A DNA stretch of 64,000 bases, taken from the NCBI RefSeq assembly GCF_009223885.1, contig NZ_CP045144.1:248001-312000 (forward strand), read 5' to 3'. Numbering within the stretch: position 1 is the stretch's first letter; each line of letters begins with the position of its first letter. Below, one piece after another: positions 8,682 through 19,079 of the stretch. The notes under the pieces were generated by a model. It made no database searches. It worked only from the letters and a program-made list of their open reading frames with translations, and was not told the origin of the DNA. Made by a program: the position numbers and the translations under genes. Source of the DNA: Ancylobacter sp. TS-1 (GTDB lineage: Bacteria > Pseudomonadota > Alphaproteobacteria > Rhizobiales > Xanthobacteraceae).

Positions 8682-9182
8682 ATGAGGCTCGACATGCGGA
8701 ACCGGCTCGGAGCGGCGACGCTTGCGCTCGGACTTTCTTTCGCCGGTCCGGTGCTGGCGCAGGGAACGACCGGCACCGCGCCCGGCGCGCCGACGAGCCC
8801 GCCCGCCGCGCCTCCCGCCGCCGAGGCCGCGCCTCCGGCCGCCGCGCCCTCCGCCGGCCCCTTCGTGTTCAGTTCCCCGCCCTCGGCGCAGGCCAACCGC
8901 ATCTATTCGGTGAATGTGCGCACCGGCGAGGTGAGCGCCTGCCAGTTCGAGCGGCCCGAGGGCAGCCTCGTCGGCGTGACCCGCTGCTTCCGCACCGATG
9001 CGAGCGCCGGCCCGCGCGAGCCGGGCCCTTACGACATCGTGTCGACGCGCTATTCCGGCGAGACCGGCATTTTCCGCGTCAACGCGCAGACCGGCCAGAT
9101 GAGCGTCTGCTATGTGCGCGACATGCCCAAGGACGGCGGCGGCGTCGAGCCGGCGGTGGTCTGCACGGCGCCCTCGCGCTGA
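8682..9182 (+). CDS. Secreted protein with Pro/Ala linker and paired Cys repeats
   Basis: This 166-residue protein has a signal peptide ending near VLA-QG, then a low-complexity Ala/Pro linker of about 35 residues, then a small domain with four cysteines. The domain contains two similar units of the pattern [Y/F]-x-V-N-x-x-T-G-x-x-S-x-C (SVNVRTGEVSAC and RVNAQTGQMSVC), so it looks like an internal duplication forming a beta-rich fold. I do not recognise the family. ATG 8682 is preferred to GTG 8673 because CAGGGAG lies at a suitable distance. A cell-envelope location is likely. Confidence 0.7.
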   Translation: MRLDMRNRLGAATLALGLSFAGPVLAQGTTGTAPGAPTSPPAAPPAAEAAPPAAAPSAGPFVFSSPPSAQANRIYSVNVRTGEVSACQFERPEGSLVGVTRCFRTDASAGPREPGPYDIVSTRYSGETGIFRVNAQTGQMSVCYVRDMPKDGGGVEPAVVCTAPSR

Positions 9183-9284
9183 GGCGGGGCCGCGCGCGGC
9201 TGCGCCGCGGGCTTGTCGGCGCGGCGTAAGGGCGCTAGGCAGCAAGAGAGTGGAAGAACTCCAGAGCGAACCGTGACGAGCGCC

Positions 9285-9998
9285 ATGACCGCCTCCCTGT
9301 CCGACGCCGACCGACTCAAACGCCAGGCTGCCGCCCGTGCGCTCGACTATGTCCGCTCGGGCATGAAGATCGGCCTTGGCACCGGCTCGACCGCCAAGCA
9401 CTTCGTCGACCTTCTCGCCGAGCGCGTGGTCGAGGGGCTGGAGGTGGTCGGCGTGCCGACCTCGGAGGCGACGCGGACGCAGGCGGAGAGCCTAGGCGTG
9501 CCGCTGGCCACGCTCGACGAGCACCCCGTGCTCGACCTTGTGATCGACGGCGCCGACGAGATCGGCCCGGACCTTTCGCTCATCAAGGGCGGCGGCGGCG
9601 CGCTGCTGCGCGAGAAGATCGTCGCCACGGCGGCCGGACAGATGATCGTGATCGCCGACGCCACCAAGAAGGTGGCACGGCTCGGCGCCTTTCCCTTGCC
9701 GATCGAGGTGGTGGATTTCGGCGTCGCCGCGATCCGCCGCAGCATCGACCGCGCCGCCCGCGCGGCAGGGTGCCAGGGGCTGCTGACCCTGCGCCGGCGG
9801 CCGGACGGTCATGTTTTCGTCACGGATCAGGGACACCTGATCCTCGATGCCGCCTATCTCAGCATCGCCGATCCGGCCGCGCTCGCCGCGCGGCTGTCGG
9901 AAGTGCCGGGGGTGGTCGAGCATGGCCTCTTCATCAATCTGGCGAGCCGCGTCATTCTCGCGGGCGCCGACGGCGTGACGGTCATCGACCGCGCGTGA
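9285..9998 (+). CDS. rpiA: Ribose-5-phosphate isomerase A
   Basis: This 237-residue RpiA interconverts ribose-5-phosphate and ribulose-5-phosphate in the pentose phosphate pathway. Family motifs are clear: [13 protein letters not shown] (phosphate binding), the [12 protein letters not shown] stretch with the catalytic acid, and [14 protein letters not shown]. Length is normal. ATG 9285 is chosen; GTG 9273 is an alternative. The next gene starts 24 bp downstream, so the two are probably co-transcribed. Confidence 0.95.
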   Translation: MTASLSDADRLKRQAAARALDYVRSGMKIGLGTGSTAKHFVDLLAERVVEGLEVVGVPTSEATRTQAESLGVPLATLDEHPVLDLVIDGADEIGPDLSLIKGGGGALLREKIVATAAGQMIVIADATKKVARLGAFPLPIEVVDFGVAAIRRSIDRAARAAGCQGLLTLRRRPDGHVFVTDQGHLILDAAYLSIADPAALAARLSEVPGVVEHGLFINLASRVILAGADGVTVIDRA

Positions 9999-10022
9999 GC
10001 AGCATTCGTCAGGGAGACTTTC

Positions 10023-10568
10023 ATGCGGCTTGATATTGCAGGACGGCTGACCGGCGCGGTGCTGGCGCTTGCGGCCTTCGGCGTCGCGCTTCCCGCCGTC
10101 GCGCAGGAGCAGAGCCCGTTCAAGATGAACGATGCCAAGGGCGCCAAGATCAGCCCCGAGCGGCTGAAGCTCGCCAATGAGCTTCTTGTCGCCAATGGCG
10201 AGGGAAGCAGCTTCGACACGCTGATCCCCGGCATCATCGAGCAGGCGGCCGGCAGCTTCGTGCAGGCCAATCCGGACCTGATCCGCGACCTGCGCGAAGT
10301 GGCCAAGCAGCTCGCGCCGCAATATGAGGGCCGCCGGCAGGAGATCGTGCAGATCCTCGCCCGCATCTACGCGATCCAGTTCGACGAGGCCGAGCTGAAG
10401 GAGCTGCTGGCCTTCTACCGCTCGGCGGTGGGCCGCAAGCTGGTCGAGAATCGCGGCAAGATCCTCGACGCCGGCCTCGCCGGCATCCAGGCCTGGAGCG
10501 CCACCTTCACCCGCGAGATGGAGGCCAAGGTGCGCGAGGAAATGAAGAAGCGCGGCTTCACCATCTGA
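10023..10568 (+). CDS. DUF2059 protein, secreted
   Basis: This 181-residue protein has a signal peptide (cleavage near AVA-QE) and a DUF2059 domain, seen in ELLAFYRSAVGRKLVEN and the surrounding helices. DUF2059 proteins are periplasmic helical proteins of unknown function, common in alphaproteobacteria. AGGGAGACTTTC gives a good ribosome binding site. It follows rpiA by 24 bp and ends just before a strong two-way terminator. Confidence 0.85.
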   Translation: MRLDIAGRLTGAVLALAAFGVALPAVAQEQSPFKMNDAKGAKISPERLKLANELLVANGEGSSFDTLIPGIIEQAAGSFVQANPDLIRDLREVAKQLAPQYEGRRQEIVQILARIYAIQFDEAELKELLAFYRSAVGRKLVENRGKILDAGLAGIQAWSATFTREMEAKVREEMKKRGFTI

Positions 10569-10589
10569 CGCGCCCGTCATCCAAGAACG

Positions 10590-10617
10590 AAAATGCCCGG
10601 CTCGCGCCGGGCATTTT
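10590..10617. terminator. Bidirectional Rho-independent terminator
   Basis: A perfect 12-bp stem, AAAATGCCCGGC with GCCGGGCATTTT around a TCGC loop, sits between two convergent genes. It has a T run on either strand, so it can end both the rpiA transcript and the tctCBA transcript. Confidence 0.9.
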
Positions 10618-10653
10618 GCGTTTTGGGGCGGGCGTCGCGCCGCGCGGGCCGGA

Positions 10654-12165
10654 TCAGTCCTCGTCGCCGCCGACCGGCGCCTTGCGGCCGGTGAGCAGGA
10701 AGAACAGCAGCGGCCCGAACAGGGCGAGGGCGGACAGCGCGTAGAGCGTGAGGGCGATCGGCGACTGGAACAGCACGGTCGGATCGCCGACGCTGATGGC
10801 CAGCGCCCGGCGCAGCTGCTGCTCGGACAGCGGGCCGAGGATGAGGCCGACCACGACAGGGGCGATCGGGTAGTCGTAGCGCCGCAGCACATAGCCGAGC
10901 AGGCCGAACACCAGCAGCATGCCAAGCTCGACCAGCGAAGGGTTGGCGCCGAGCGTGCCCAGCGTCGCGAAGACGAGGATGCCGCCATAGAGCCACGGGC
11001 GTGGAATCGCCAGCAGGCGCACCCACAGCCCCACCAGCGGCAGGTTGAGTACCAGCAGCATGCCGTTGGCGATGAACAGGCTGGCGATGAGGCCCCAGAC
11101 CAGATCGGGATTGGTGACGAACAGCAGCGGGCCGGGATTCATGCCGTATTGCTGGAAGCCGGCCAGCATGATCGCCGCCGTCGCCGAGGTCGGCAGGCCG
11201 AGGGTGAGCAGGGGCACCAGCACGCCGGCCGCGGCGGCGTTGTTGGCCGCCTCGGGGCCGGCGACGCCCTCGATGGCGCCGTTGCCGAACTCGTCCGGCG
11301 TGCGGCACAGCCGCTTCTCCAGCGCGTAGGACAGGAAGGTCGGGATTTCCGCCCCGCCCGCCGGCATGGCGCCGATCGGGAAGCCGAGGAAGGTGCCGCG
11401 CAGCCAGGGCTTCCACGAGCGGGACCAGTCCTCCCGGTTCATGAACACCGAGCCCTTCACCGGCTCGATCACCTCCTCGGCGCGGCTGCCGGCGGCGACC
11501 ACTGAGAGCGTCTCGCCGATGGCGAACAGCGCGACCGCCAGCGTCGTCACCTCGACGCCGTCGAGCAGGTCCGGCACCGAGAAGGACAGCCGGGCCTGGC
11601 CGCTCTGCAGGTCGATGCCGATCAGGCCGAGGGCGAGGCCGATGAACAGGCTGGTGAGACCGCGCGTGACCGACGAGCCGAAGGCCGCCGAGACGGTGGT
11701 GAAGGCCAGCACCATGAGGGCGAAATAGTCCTCCGGGCCGAAGGAGATGGCGATGTCGACGACGGTCGGCGCCACCAGCGCCAAGCCGAGCGTGGCGATG
11801 GTGCCGGCGACGAAGGAGCCGATGGCGGCGGTGGCGAGCGCGGGCCCGCCGCGCCCGGCGCGGGCCATCTTGTTGCCTTCCAGCGCCGTGACGATGGACG
11901 AGCTTTCGCCCGGCGTGTTCAGCAGGATCGAGGCGGTCGAGCCGCCATACATACCGCCATAATAAATGCCGGCGAACATGATGAGCGAGCCGGCCGGGTC
12001 GAGCTTGAAGGTGATCGGCAGCAGCAGCGCCACGGTGAGCGCCGGGCCGATGCCGGGCAGCACGCCGACGGCGGTGCCGAGCATGACGCCGACAAAGGCG
12101 AAGAGCAGGTTGATCGGCTGCAGCGCGACCATGATGCCCTGGCTGAGGGCGGCAAAGGTATCCAT
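10654..12165 (-). CDS. tctA: Tripartite tricarboxylate transporter, large membrane subunit
   Basis: This 503-residue TctA-family permease forms the main channel of a binding-protein-dependent, ion-driven uptake system for citrate-like or other carboxylates. It has about twelve hydrophobic segments and the family signature [18 protein letters not shown] near the N-terminus, followed by [18 protein letters not shown]. The C-terminus ends in a short acidic tail. It starts 10 bp after tctB. The real substrate cannot be inferred, since TctC proteins bind many carboxylates. Confidence 0.92.
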   Translation of the reverse strand: MDTFAALSQGIMVALQPINLLFAFVGVMLGTAVGVLPGIGPALTVALLLPITFKLDPAGSLIMFAGIYYGGMYGGSTASILLNTPGESSSIVTALEGNKMARAGRGGPALATAAIGSFVAGTIATLGLALVAPTVVDIAISFGPEDYFALMVLAFTTVSAAFGSSVTRGLTSLFIGLALGLIGIDLQSGQARLSFSVPDLLDGVEVTTLAVALFAIGETLSVVAAGSRAEEVIEPVKGSVFMNREDWSRSWKPWLRGTFLGFPIGAMPAGGAEIPTFLSYALEKRLCRTPDEFGNGAIEGVAGPEAANNAAAAGVLVPLLTLGLPTSATAAIMLAGFQQYGMNPGPLLFVTNPDLVWGLIASLFIANGMLLVLNLPLVGLWVRLLAIPRPWLYGGILVFATLGTLGANPSLVELGMLLVFGLLGYVLRRYDYPIAPVVVGLILGPLSEQQLRRALAISVGDPTVLFQSPIALTLYALSALALFGPLLFFLLTGRKAPVGGDED

Positions 12166-12175
12166 CGGTCCCGCC

Positions 12176-12661
12176 TCAGATCAGACGTTCGAGCGGGCCG
12201 GCGGGCAGCGCGAGCTGCAGGCCCTTGGCGAAGATCACGTAGATGACGAAGCACAGCACGCTGCCGGCGAGGAAATGCCCCCACAGCGGGCCACGGCCGA
12301 AGCCCTTCGCGGTGGCGGCGAACAGCCAGCCGGTGGCGAGGGCGAAGCCGGAGCCGAAGCCGAGCAGCGCGATCTGCCCGATCAGCCCGGCCAGCACCCA
12401 GGCCATCGGGCCGATCTCGTCGCGCGGCCGCTCCACGGCCTCCGCACGGATCGCTTCGACGGCGGTGGCGATCGCCAGCAGGGCGAGGCCGCCGGCGATG
12501 ATGGTCGGGAAGGCCGCCGGCCCGACCGCCGAATGGGCGTTGATCGCGGAGAGACGCCAGGCGTCCCAGCCGATCACGAGGGCCAGAACGGCGAGCCCGA
12601 AGGCGATGACGAAGCCGGCCCTGTCGGGCCGTCGGGTGGAAGAGGTGCGTGGATCGCTCAT
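12176..12661 (-). CDS. tctB: Tripartite tricarboxylate transporter, small membrane subunit
   Basis: This 161-residue membrane protein has four predicted transmembrane segments, the build of TctB, the small subunit that pairs with TctA. Sequence conservation in TctB is low, so the call rests on length, topology and its place between tctC and tctA. The N-terminus is hydrophilic and Arg-rich. Confidence 0.85.
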   Translation of the reverse strand: MSDPRTSSTRRPDRAGFVIAFGLAVLALVIGWDAWRLSAINAHSAVGPAAFPTIIAGGLALLAIATAVEAIRAEAVERPRDEIGPMAWVLAGLIGQIALLGFGSGFALATGWLFAATAKGFGRGPLWGHFLAGSVLCFVIYVIFAKGLQLALPAGPLERLI

Positions 12662-12743
12662 CGGACGGCTCCGGATGTCGGAACGAAGGCTCCCCCGCGA
12701 CCGCCGGCCCGGGGGAGCATAGGGTACGGGAAGGCGCGGGCCC

Positions 12744-13709
12744 TTACTGGGCGAGGCCGATGTCCTTCAGGATGGTCTGCGTGGCGCTGATGTCCTTGGC
12801 CAGCTGGGCATCGAAGGCCGGGCCGGAAAGATAGGTGTTGGCCCAGCCCTTCTGCGCCAGCAGGTCGTTCCAGGCCTTGGACTTGGCCAGCTTGTCGATG
12901 GTCTCGGTCAGCTGGGCCTTCTGCTCCGGCGTGATGCCGGGGGCGGCGGAGACCATGCGCCAGTTCTGGATCTCGACGTCGACGCCGCTCTCCTTGAAGG
13001 TCGGCACGTCCTTGGCTTCCGGCAGGCGCTCGGCGCTCGACACGCCGAGGATGCGCAGCTTGCCGGCCTTGGCCTGGGCGTCGTACTCGGACAGGCTGGA
13101 GATGCCCACCGTCACCTTGCCGCCGAGCAGCGAGGCGAGCGACTCGCCGCCGCCCGAGAAGGCGATGTAGTTGACCTTGGTCGGGTCGACGCCCACCGCC
13201 TTGGCGAACAGGCCGGCGGTGATGTGGTCGGTGCCGCCGGCCGAGCCGCCGGCCCAGGACACCTTCTGCGGGTCCGCCTTCAGCGCCGCCACGAGATCCG
13301 CCAGCGACTTGATCGGCGAGTTCGCCGGCACCGCGATGGCCTCGTATTCGCCGGTGAGGCGGGCGATCGGCGTGACCTGCGACAGGTTCACCGGCGACTT
13401 GTTGGAGATGATCGCGCCGACCATCACATAGCCGCCGACGAGCAGGGTGTTCGGATCGCCCTTGTTGGCGTTGACGAACTGGGCGAGGCCGATGGTGCCG
13501 CCGGCGCCCGGTACGTTCAGGACCTGCACGTTGGACGCCAGCTTCTCGGACTGCAGCACCTGCTGCAGCGAGCGGGCGGTCTGGTCCCAGCCGCCGCCGG
13601 GCGCGGCCGGGGCGATGATCTTGAGATCGCCGACCTGAGCCGACGCGGCACTGAACGGCGCAGCGGCGAGGGCGGCGGCAAGCAGCGCACCGCGGAACAT
13701 GCGATTCAT
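12744..13709 (-). CDS. tctC: TctC/Bug-type periplasmic substrate-binding protein
   Basis: This 321-residue solute-binding protein of the Bug/TctC family captures a carboxylate in the periplasm and delivers it to TctAB. A signal peptide ends near ASA-QV; the mature protein begins [16 protein letters not shown], the typical ligand-loop stretch. ATG 13709 follows an excellent TTGGAGGAAACC site; a TTG 12 bp further upstream is ruled out because that site would lie inside the coding sequence. It is the promoter-proximal gene of tctCBA, divergent from gor across 248 bp with no clear operator. Confidence 0.92.
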   Translation of the reverse strand: MNRMFRGALLAAALAAAPFSAASAQVGDLKIIAPAAPGGGWDQTARSLQQVLQSEKLASNVQVLNVPGAGGTIGLAQFVNANKGDPNTLLVGGYVMVGAIISNKSPVNLSQVTPIARLTGEYEAIAVPANSPIKSLADLVAALKADPQKVSWAGGSAGGTDHITAGLFAKAVGVDPTKVNYIAFSGGGESLASLLGGKVTVGISSLSEYDAQAKAGKLRILGVSSAERLPEAKDVPTFKESGVDVEIQNWRMVSAAPGITPEQKAQLTETIDKLAKSKAWNDLLAQKGWANTYLSGPAFDAQLAKDISATQTILKDIGLAQ

Positions 13710-13957
13710 GGTTTCCTCCAAGGATGGGCGGCGGCGCGTTTGACGCTGGCCGTCGCTTGAACGCGGCTAGGAAGCTAGTGCGCCAGCCCCCCCTGTGTCG
13801 AGTTCCCCTGATGGATGAGAGAAATCGCATCCCAGCCATGCACCGCCTTGACGCGGGCGGGCGGCGGGGCGACATGCCTCATGCAGCATCGGGGTAGTTC
13901 GGCGCACCATAGCGGGGCAGGCCGACAGCGGGCCGGGCCGAGACCGGGGGAACCGAC

Positions 13958-15367
13958 ATGGACCAATTCGACGTCGACCTTTTCGTCATCGGCGCCGGTT
14001 CGGGCGGCGTGCGCGCGGCGCGCATCGCGGCGGGCTACGGCGCCCGGGTCAGGATCGCCGAGGAATACCGCGTCGGCGGCACCTGCGTGATCCGTGGCTG
14101 CGTGCCCAAGAAGCTGTTCGTCTACGCCGCCCGCTTCGCCCATGAGTTCGACGATGCCTCCGGCTTCGGCTGGACGGTGCAGGGCGCCTCCTTCGACTGG
14201 TCGACGCTGATCGCCAACAAGGACAAGGAGATCGCCCGGCTGGAAGGCGCCTACCGCGCCAATCTGGACCGCGCCGGCGTCGAGATCGTGCCCCAGCGGG
14301 CCGAGATCGAGGGACCGCACGCGGTGCGCCTCGCCGACGGCACGCGCGTGACCGCGCGCACCATCCTCGTCGCCACCGGCGCGCGCCCCAATCTCGGCCT
14401 CGACTTCCCCGGCCGCGAACTCGGCATCAGCTCCAACGAGGCGTTTCACCTCGACCGCCTGCCCGGCCGCATCGTCGTGCAGGGCGCGGGCTATATCGCG
14501 CTGGAGTTCGCCAGCCTGTTCGCCGGGCTCGGCGCGCAGGTGACGGTGGTGCATCGCGGCGATCGCCTGCTGCGCGGCTTCGACGAGGATATCCGCGAGC
14601 GCATCGTCGGCGAGATGACGCAGAACGGCGTGAGCTTCGTGTTCAACGCCACCATCGAGGGCATCTTCGCCGTCAATGGCGAGAAGCGCGTGCGCCTCAG
14701 CGACGGCCGCGACCTGTTCGCCGACGAGGTGATGCTGGCCATCGGCCGCGTGCCGAACATCGTCGGCCTCGGGCTGGACACGGTGGGCGTCCATCTCGAC
14801 GCGGCCGGCGCCATCGCGGTCGATGCCAACTCGCGCACCAATGTGCCCTCGATCTACGCCGTCGGCGACGTCACCAACCGGGCCAACCTCACCCCGGTCG
14901 CCATCCGCGAGGGCCATGCCTTCGCCGACACCGTGTTCGGCGGCGCGCCATGGCAGGTGAATTACGACCTGATCCCGACGGCGGTGTTCACCGAGCCGGA
15001 AATCGGCGTGGTCGGGCTCACCGAGGCGCAGGCGCGCGCGCAGGGCCGGCGGGTCGACATCTACAAGACCGACTTCCGGCCGCTCAAGGCGACGCTGTCG
15101 GGCAGCGCCTCGCGCGTCTTCATGAAGCTGGTCGTCGATCAGGCCGACGACCGGGTGCTCGGCGTGCACCTGATCGGCGAGACGTCCGGCGAGATCGTGC
15201 AGATGGCCGCCATCGCGCTGAACCTCAACGCCACCAAGGCCGATTTCGACCGCACCATGGCGCTGCACCCGTCCAGCTCCGAGGAACTGGTGACGCTGCG
15301 CTCGAAGCACGCCTCCAGCGATCAGGTGATCCCCGAGGTCTCCACCGGCGCGACGCCGGCGATCTGA
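13958..15367 (+). CDS. gor: Glutathione-disulfide reductase
   Basis: This 469-residue FAD/NADPH pyridine nucleotide-disulfide oxidoreductase regenerates reduced glutathione in the cytoplasm. The FAD-binding GAGSGG motif is at residues 12-17, the redox pair sits in GGTCVIRGCVPKK (Cys43, Cys48), and the C-terminal dimer domain has the active-site His-Pro in ALHPSSSEE. The CVIRGC form is typical of glutathione reductases rather than lipoamide dehydrogenases. It is monocistronic; a palindromic repeat follows its stop. Confidence 0.93.
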   Translation: MDQFDVDLFVIGAGSGGVRAARIAAGYGARVRIAEEYRVGGTCVIRGCVPKKLFVYAARFAHEFDDASGFGWTVQGASFDWSTLIANKDKEIARLEGAYRANLDRAGVEIVPQRAEIEGPHAVRLADGTRVTARTILVATGARPNLGLDFPGRELGISSNEAFHLDRLPGRIVVQGAGYIALEFASLFAGLGAQVTVVHRGDRLLRGFDEDIRERIVGEMTQNGVSFVFNATIEGIFAVNGEKRVRLSDGRDLFADEVMLAIGRVPNIVGLGLDTVGVHLDAAGAIAVDANSRTNVPSIYAVGDVTNRANLTPVAIREGHAFADTVFGGAPWQVNYDLIPTAVFTEPEIGVVGLTEAQARAQGRRVDIYKTDFRPLKATLSGSASRVFMKLVVDQADDRVLGVHLIGETSGEIVQMAAIALNLNATKADFDRTMALHPSSSEELVTLRSKHASSDQVIPEVSTGATPAI

Positions 15368-15406
15368 GGCGGGCCGGCCGCGCACCGTCCTTTTCACTCG
15401 TTGAGG

Positions 15407-15497
15407 ACGTCATCCCGGACGGCCGGAAGGCCGATCCGGGATCGCACCCCGAATGGAGAGCGATCCCGGCTCTCGCTGCGCTCGGCCGGGATGACGT
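15407..15497. repeat. Paired-palindrome intergenic repeat, copy 1
   Basis: The element is bounded by a perfect 12-bp inverted repeat, ACGTCATCCCGG and CCGGGATGACGT. Inside, it consists of two hairpins: ATCCCGGA/GATCCGGGAT around a GGCC pair, and ATCCCGGC/GCCGGGAT. The same architecture occurs at 22742, 24271 and 28778, each downstream of a gene. It resembles REP/BIME-type elements. Confidence 0.85.
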
Positions 15498-15661
15498 GGT
15501 GTGCAACGTCAGAGGCGACCGGCGTTCCCGTTCAAGTGTCCCACGGGGCATGCCTGACCTTGCGGCGGCGCACTGGCGCGCGGGCGAGGCTTGGGTGTAT
15601 AAGGCCCGCCTTTCCCGCCGGGGACGAGCCCCGCGGACGTTGCATCTCGTTGGAGGCCGTC

Positions 15662-17047
15662 ATGTCTGATCGCTGGACGCCGGAAAGCTGGAGGGCCAAG
15701 CCCATTCAGCAGGTCCCGGAATATCCGGACGCCGAAGCCCTTGCTTCGGTGGAGCGTCAGCTCGCCTCGTTTCCGCCGCTGGTTTTCGCCGGCGAGGCCC
15801 GCCGGCTGAAGCGTGATCTCGCCAAGGTGGCGAATGGCGAGGCCTTCCTGCTGCAGGGCGGCGACTGCGCCGAGAGCTTCGCCGAGCATTCGGCCGACAA
15901 CATCCGCGATTTCTTCCGCGTCTTCCTTCAGATGTCGGTGGTGCTGACCTATGCCGGCGCCCTGCCGGTGGTGAAGGTCGGCCGCGTGGCGGGCCAGTTC
16001 GCCAAGCCGCGCTCGGCCCCGATGGAGACGATCGGCGGGGTCGAGCTGCCGTCCTACCGGGGCGACATCGTCAACGACATCGACTTCACGCCGGAAGCGC
16101 GCATTCCCGATCCGCGCCGCCAGCTCGAGGCGTACCGCCAGTCGGCGGCGACGCTCAACCTGCTGCGCGCCTTCGCCAATGGCGGCTATGCGAGCCTTGG
16201 CAACGCGCATCAGTGGATGCTCGGCTTCATCAAGGACTCACCGCAGTCCGGCCGCTACCAGGCGCTCGCCGACCGCATCACCGAGGCGCTCGACTTCATG
16301 CGCGCCATCGGCATCGATCCGGAACACCATCCGGAGATGCGCTCGACCGAGTTCTTCACCTCGCATGAGGCGCTGCTGCTCGGCTTCGAGCAGGCGATGA
16401 CCCGCGTGGATTCCACCACCGGCGACTGGTACGCGACCTCCGGCCACATGATCTGGATCGGCGACCGCACCCGCCAGTTCGACCACGCCCATATCGAATA
16501 TGCGCGCGGCGTGAAGAACCCGCTCGGGCTCAAATGCGGCCCGTCGCTGAAGCCGGACGACCTCCTGCGCCTCATCGACACGCTGAACCCGCAGAACGAG
16601 CCGGGCCGGCTGACCCTCATCGCCCGCTTCGGCGCGGACAAGGTGGCCGACCATCTGCCGGCGCTGCTGCGCGCGGTGAAGCGCGAGGGCCGCTCCGTGG
16701 TGTGGTCGTGCGATCCCATGCACGGCAACACCATCAAGGCGGCGTCGGGCTACAAGACGCGTCCGTTCGACCAGATCCTCAAGGAAGTGCGGGACTTCTT
16801 CGCGGCCCATGCCGCCGAGGGGACCTATGCCGGCGGCGTGCATCTGGAGATGACCGGCAAGAACGTCACCGAATGCACCGGCGGCGCCCGCGCGATCTCG
16901 GACGCGGACCTCAAGGACCGCTACCACACCTATTGCGACCCGCGCCTCAACGCCGAGCAGGCCATCGAGATGGCCTTCCTCGTCGCCGAGCTGCTCAAGC
17001 GCGAGCATGCCGGCCGCACGCGTCCGGCCATCGAAGCCGCCGAGTGA
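15662..17047 (+). CDS. aroG: Class II 3-deoxy-7-phosphoheptulonate synthase
   Basis: This 461-residue class II (plant-type) DAHP synthase condenses phosphoenolpyruvate with erythrose-4-phosphate, the first step of aromatic amino acid synthesis. Recognisable stretches are [14 protein letters not shown], the GQFAKPRS segment, [23 protein letters not shown] and the late [17 protein letters not shown] 15662 starts the conserved [12 protein letters not shown]-terminus. The length is normal for the short bacterial class II form, which lacks the N-terminal extension of the mycobacterial enzyme. Confidence 0.93.
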   Translation: MSDRWTPESWRAKPIQQVPEYPDAEALASVERQLASFPPLVFAGEARRLKRDLAKVANGEAFLLQGGDCAESFAEHSADNIRDFFRVFLQMSVVLTYAGALPVVKVGRVAGQFAKPRSAPMETIGGVELPSYRGDIVNDIDFTPEARIPDPRRQLEAYRQSAATLNLLRAFANGGYASLGNAHQWMLGFIKDSPQSGRYQALADRITEALDFMRAIGIDPEHHPEMRSTEFFTSHEALLLGFEQAMTRVDSTTGDWYATSGHMIWIGDRTRQFDHAHIEYARGVKNPLGLKCGPSLKPDDLLRLIDTLNPQNEPGRLTLIARFGADKVADHLPALLRAVKREGRSVVWSCDPMHGNTIKAASGYKTRPFDQILKEVRDFFAAHAAEGTYAGGVHLEMTGKNVTECTGGARAISDADLKDRYHTYCDPRLNAEQAIEMAFLVAELLKREHAGRTRPAIEAAE

Positions 17048-17105
17048 TCGGGACCGGAGGGACGGCGCGCCGCCCCTCCGCCTCCGCCGGCCGGAACAGA
17101 CTGCG

Positions 17106-17132
17106 CCGCGGCTTCCGAAGGCCGCGGTTTTT
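17106..17132 (+). terminator. Rho-independent terminator after aroG
   Basis: CCGCGGC and GCCGCGG flank a short TTCCGAAG loop, followed by TTTTT (17128-17132). It lies between aroG and the following GTG start, so the hydrolase gene probably has its own promoter or depends on read-through. Confidence 0.75.
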
Positions 17133-17162
17133 CCAAGGGGAACGGTTCGGGGTAAGCGCCGC

Positions 17163-17945
17163 GTGGAACAGGTCGACGCCGCACGGCAGGTGATCTTCGA
17201 GAGCGCCAATGTGCGCATCCGGCGCGTTCCGGGCCGCCGCACCGACGTCGCCTTCGTGACCTTCGAGGCGCATAACACCGATCCCGATCCCGAACGCACC
17301 GCCTTCGGCGAGAAGTTCCTGCGCGAGAACGGCTTCACCGCCTACCACGTGCTCGCCAACGACAATTTCTGGTTCCAGTACCCGGAGATGGAAGCGGCGA
17401 TCGCCGCCGTGCGGGCCGACATCGCGCCGGGCACCGAACTGGTGGCCTATGCGGTGAGCATGGGCGCCTATGCCGCCATCCGCTTCGCCGGACTGCTCGG
17501 CGCCGCGCGCATCCTCGCCTTCTCCCCGCAATTCAGCATCAACCCGACGGTCATCCCCTGGGACAAGCGCTGGGATCGGCTGTTCGACCGGCCGCGCGAG
17601 GTGCTGTGGGAGCATCTGATGGCGCCGCGCGGCGTGCCGATCTACCTCTTCTACGATCCGCACAACCGCGACCGGCACCATGTCCGCCTCTATGATCGCG
17701 CCGCCGACATCGTGCGGGTGCGCGTTCCCTATGCCGGGCATGCGACCGTCATCGTCATGCTGCAAAGCGGGCTGCTCGGCCGGGCGGTGCTCGACGTGGC
17801 GGAGAACCGCTTCGACGCGGCCGCCTTCCAGCGCGAGGTCAATGCGCGGCTCGACCGCTCGGAGCTTTACCGGAACAAGCGCGCCCACAAGCGCGACCGG
17901 CTGATCCGCCGCCTGCGCGCCGACCTGTTCGACCTGTTCGGCTGA
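17163..17945 (+). CDS. Alpha/beta-hydrolase-like protein, paralogue A
   Basis: This 260-residue protein is of a family I do not know by name. It has an alpha/beta-hydrolase look: alternating strands and helices, a nucleophile elbow AVSMGAYAA (Ser99, first Gly replaced by Ala), an Asp-rich FYDPHNRDRHH stretch, and a late AGHATV His. It shares the patterns FVTFE, GFTAYHV, FWFQYPEM, FSPQFSI and VLDVAENRFD with the next gene, so the two are tandem paralogues. GTG 17163 is chosen; upstream codons run into the aroG terminator. Its position before an RgpF-like gene suggests work on a cell-surface glycan, for example as an esterase, which is inference. Confidence 0.65.
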   Translation: MEQVDAARQVIFESANVRIRRVPGRRTDVAFVTFEAHNTDPDPERTAFGEKFLRENGFTAYHVLANDNFWFQYPEMEAAIAAVRADIAPGTELVAYAVSMGAYAAIRFAGLLGAARILAFSPQFSINPTVIPWDKRWDRLFDRPREVLWEHLMAPRGVPIYLFYDPHNRDRHHVRLYDRAADIVRVRVPYAGHATVIVMLQSGLLGRAVLDVAENRFDAAAFQREVNARLDRSELYRNKRAHKRDRLIRRLRADLFDLFG

Positions 17946-18069
17946 CGCCGGGCGCGGGACGCGCCGGGCGGCGTGTCGGATTCCGATTGGTGGCGCGGTC
18001 CGCTGCCGCTACGTTGACCTTGCGACATCAGGGGCGGCGGCGCGGCTTTCGTCCCGTGGAGGCAATGGC

Positions 18070-18885
18070 GTGCGGCAGACCCTCTTCGAGAGTGAGGACC
18101 TTCTGGTCGTCAAGGTTCCCGGGTATCGGGAAGACGTCGTCTTCGTCACCTTCGAATCCCTGCAGCCGTCACGCGAGCCGGGGCGCCTAGGCTTCGGCGA
18201 GGCGTTCTTCGCCAAGCGCGGCTACACCGCCTATCATTTCATGCCGTCGGGCAATTGCTGGTACCAGTATGCCGAGATGCCGGAGGCGCTGGCGCGGGTG
18301 CGGGCGGACATCGCTGAGGGCGCGCGCATCGTCACCTATGGCATCAGCATGGGCGCCTATGCGGCCTACCGCTTTTCCGAGCCGCTGGCGGCGGATGCCG
18401 TCATCGCCTTCTCCCCGCAATACAGCATCGATCCCCGCCGCGTGTGGTGGGAGCGGCGCTGGCGCACGCAGGGCCGCGCCCGCATGTGGGACCGCCAGCT
18501 GCCGCGCAAGGAGGCGGTCAAGCACGTCTTCTACGACCCGATGAACCAGGATCGGCGCCATATACGCGGCCTCCAGCGCGAGGCGGAACTCGACCTCGTT
18601 CGCATCTATTTCGGCGGGCACCATTCGTCGCGCATCCTGCAGGAATGCGGCCTGCTGGAGAGCGCGGTGCTGGACATCGGCCATGACCGCTTCGACAGCG
18701 CCGCCTTCGAGCGGCAGGTCTGGCGGCAGCGGCTCGCCTCGACGACCTATCATCAGGTGCGCGGGCGCAAGGGGCTTCTCCGGCGCCTGCGCTACCGGCT
18801 GGCCGAGGCTCTGATCGAGCGCCGCCTCGGCGCGCCGTCCTGCGAGGATGCCGGCCCGCTGCTGCCCGATCGCGGCGGCGCCTGA
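18070..18885 (+). CDS. Alpha/beta-hydrolase-like protein, paralogue B
   Basis: This 271-residue paralogue of the preceding gene has a canonical elbow, YGISMGAYAAY (Ser93), FYDPMNQDRRH, and a late GGHHSSR that could supply the catalytic His. The shared patterns with paralogue A run along the whole length, but the C-terminus here carries an Arg-rich tail. GTG 18070 has a very good GGAGG seven bases upstream. The gap to paralogue A is 124 bp and to the RgpF-like gene about 195 bp. No signal peptide is visible, so it is probably cytoplasmic. Function unknown. Confidence 0.68.
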   Translation: MRQTLFESEDLLVVKVPGYREDVVFVTFESLQPSREPGRLGFGEAFFAKRGYTAYHFMPSGNCWYQYAEMPEALARVRADIAEGARIVTYGISMGAYAAYRFSEPLAADAVIAFSPQYSIDPRRVWWERRWRTQGRARMWDRQLPRKEAVKHVFYDPMNQDRRHIRGLQREAELDLVRIYFGGHHSSRILQECGLLESAVLDIGHDRFDSAAFERQVWRQRLASTTYHQVRGRKGLLRRLRYRLAEALIERRLGAPSCEDAGPLLPDRGGA

Positions 18886-19079
18886 GGTCTGCCGCCGGGC
18901 CGGAGCGCGTGCGACGACGCGAGGGATAAAGATACGGGAAGTTGCATTCGGCCGGCTGGCCAAGGGCACGCGGCCACTTTAGAACGCATTGTGACTCTGC
19001 ATGACGGTTGGATTCTCCCCGGCGGGGAAGGCCGCCGGTTACGGGTATGCGCTTTGCTGACAGGCCATTTCGGATCGCC

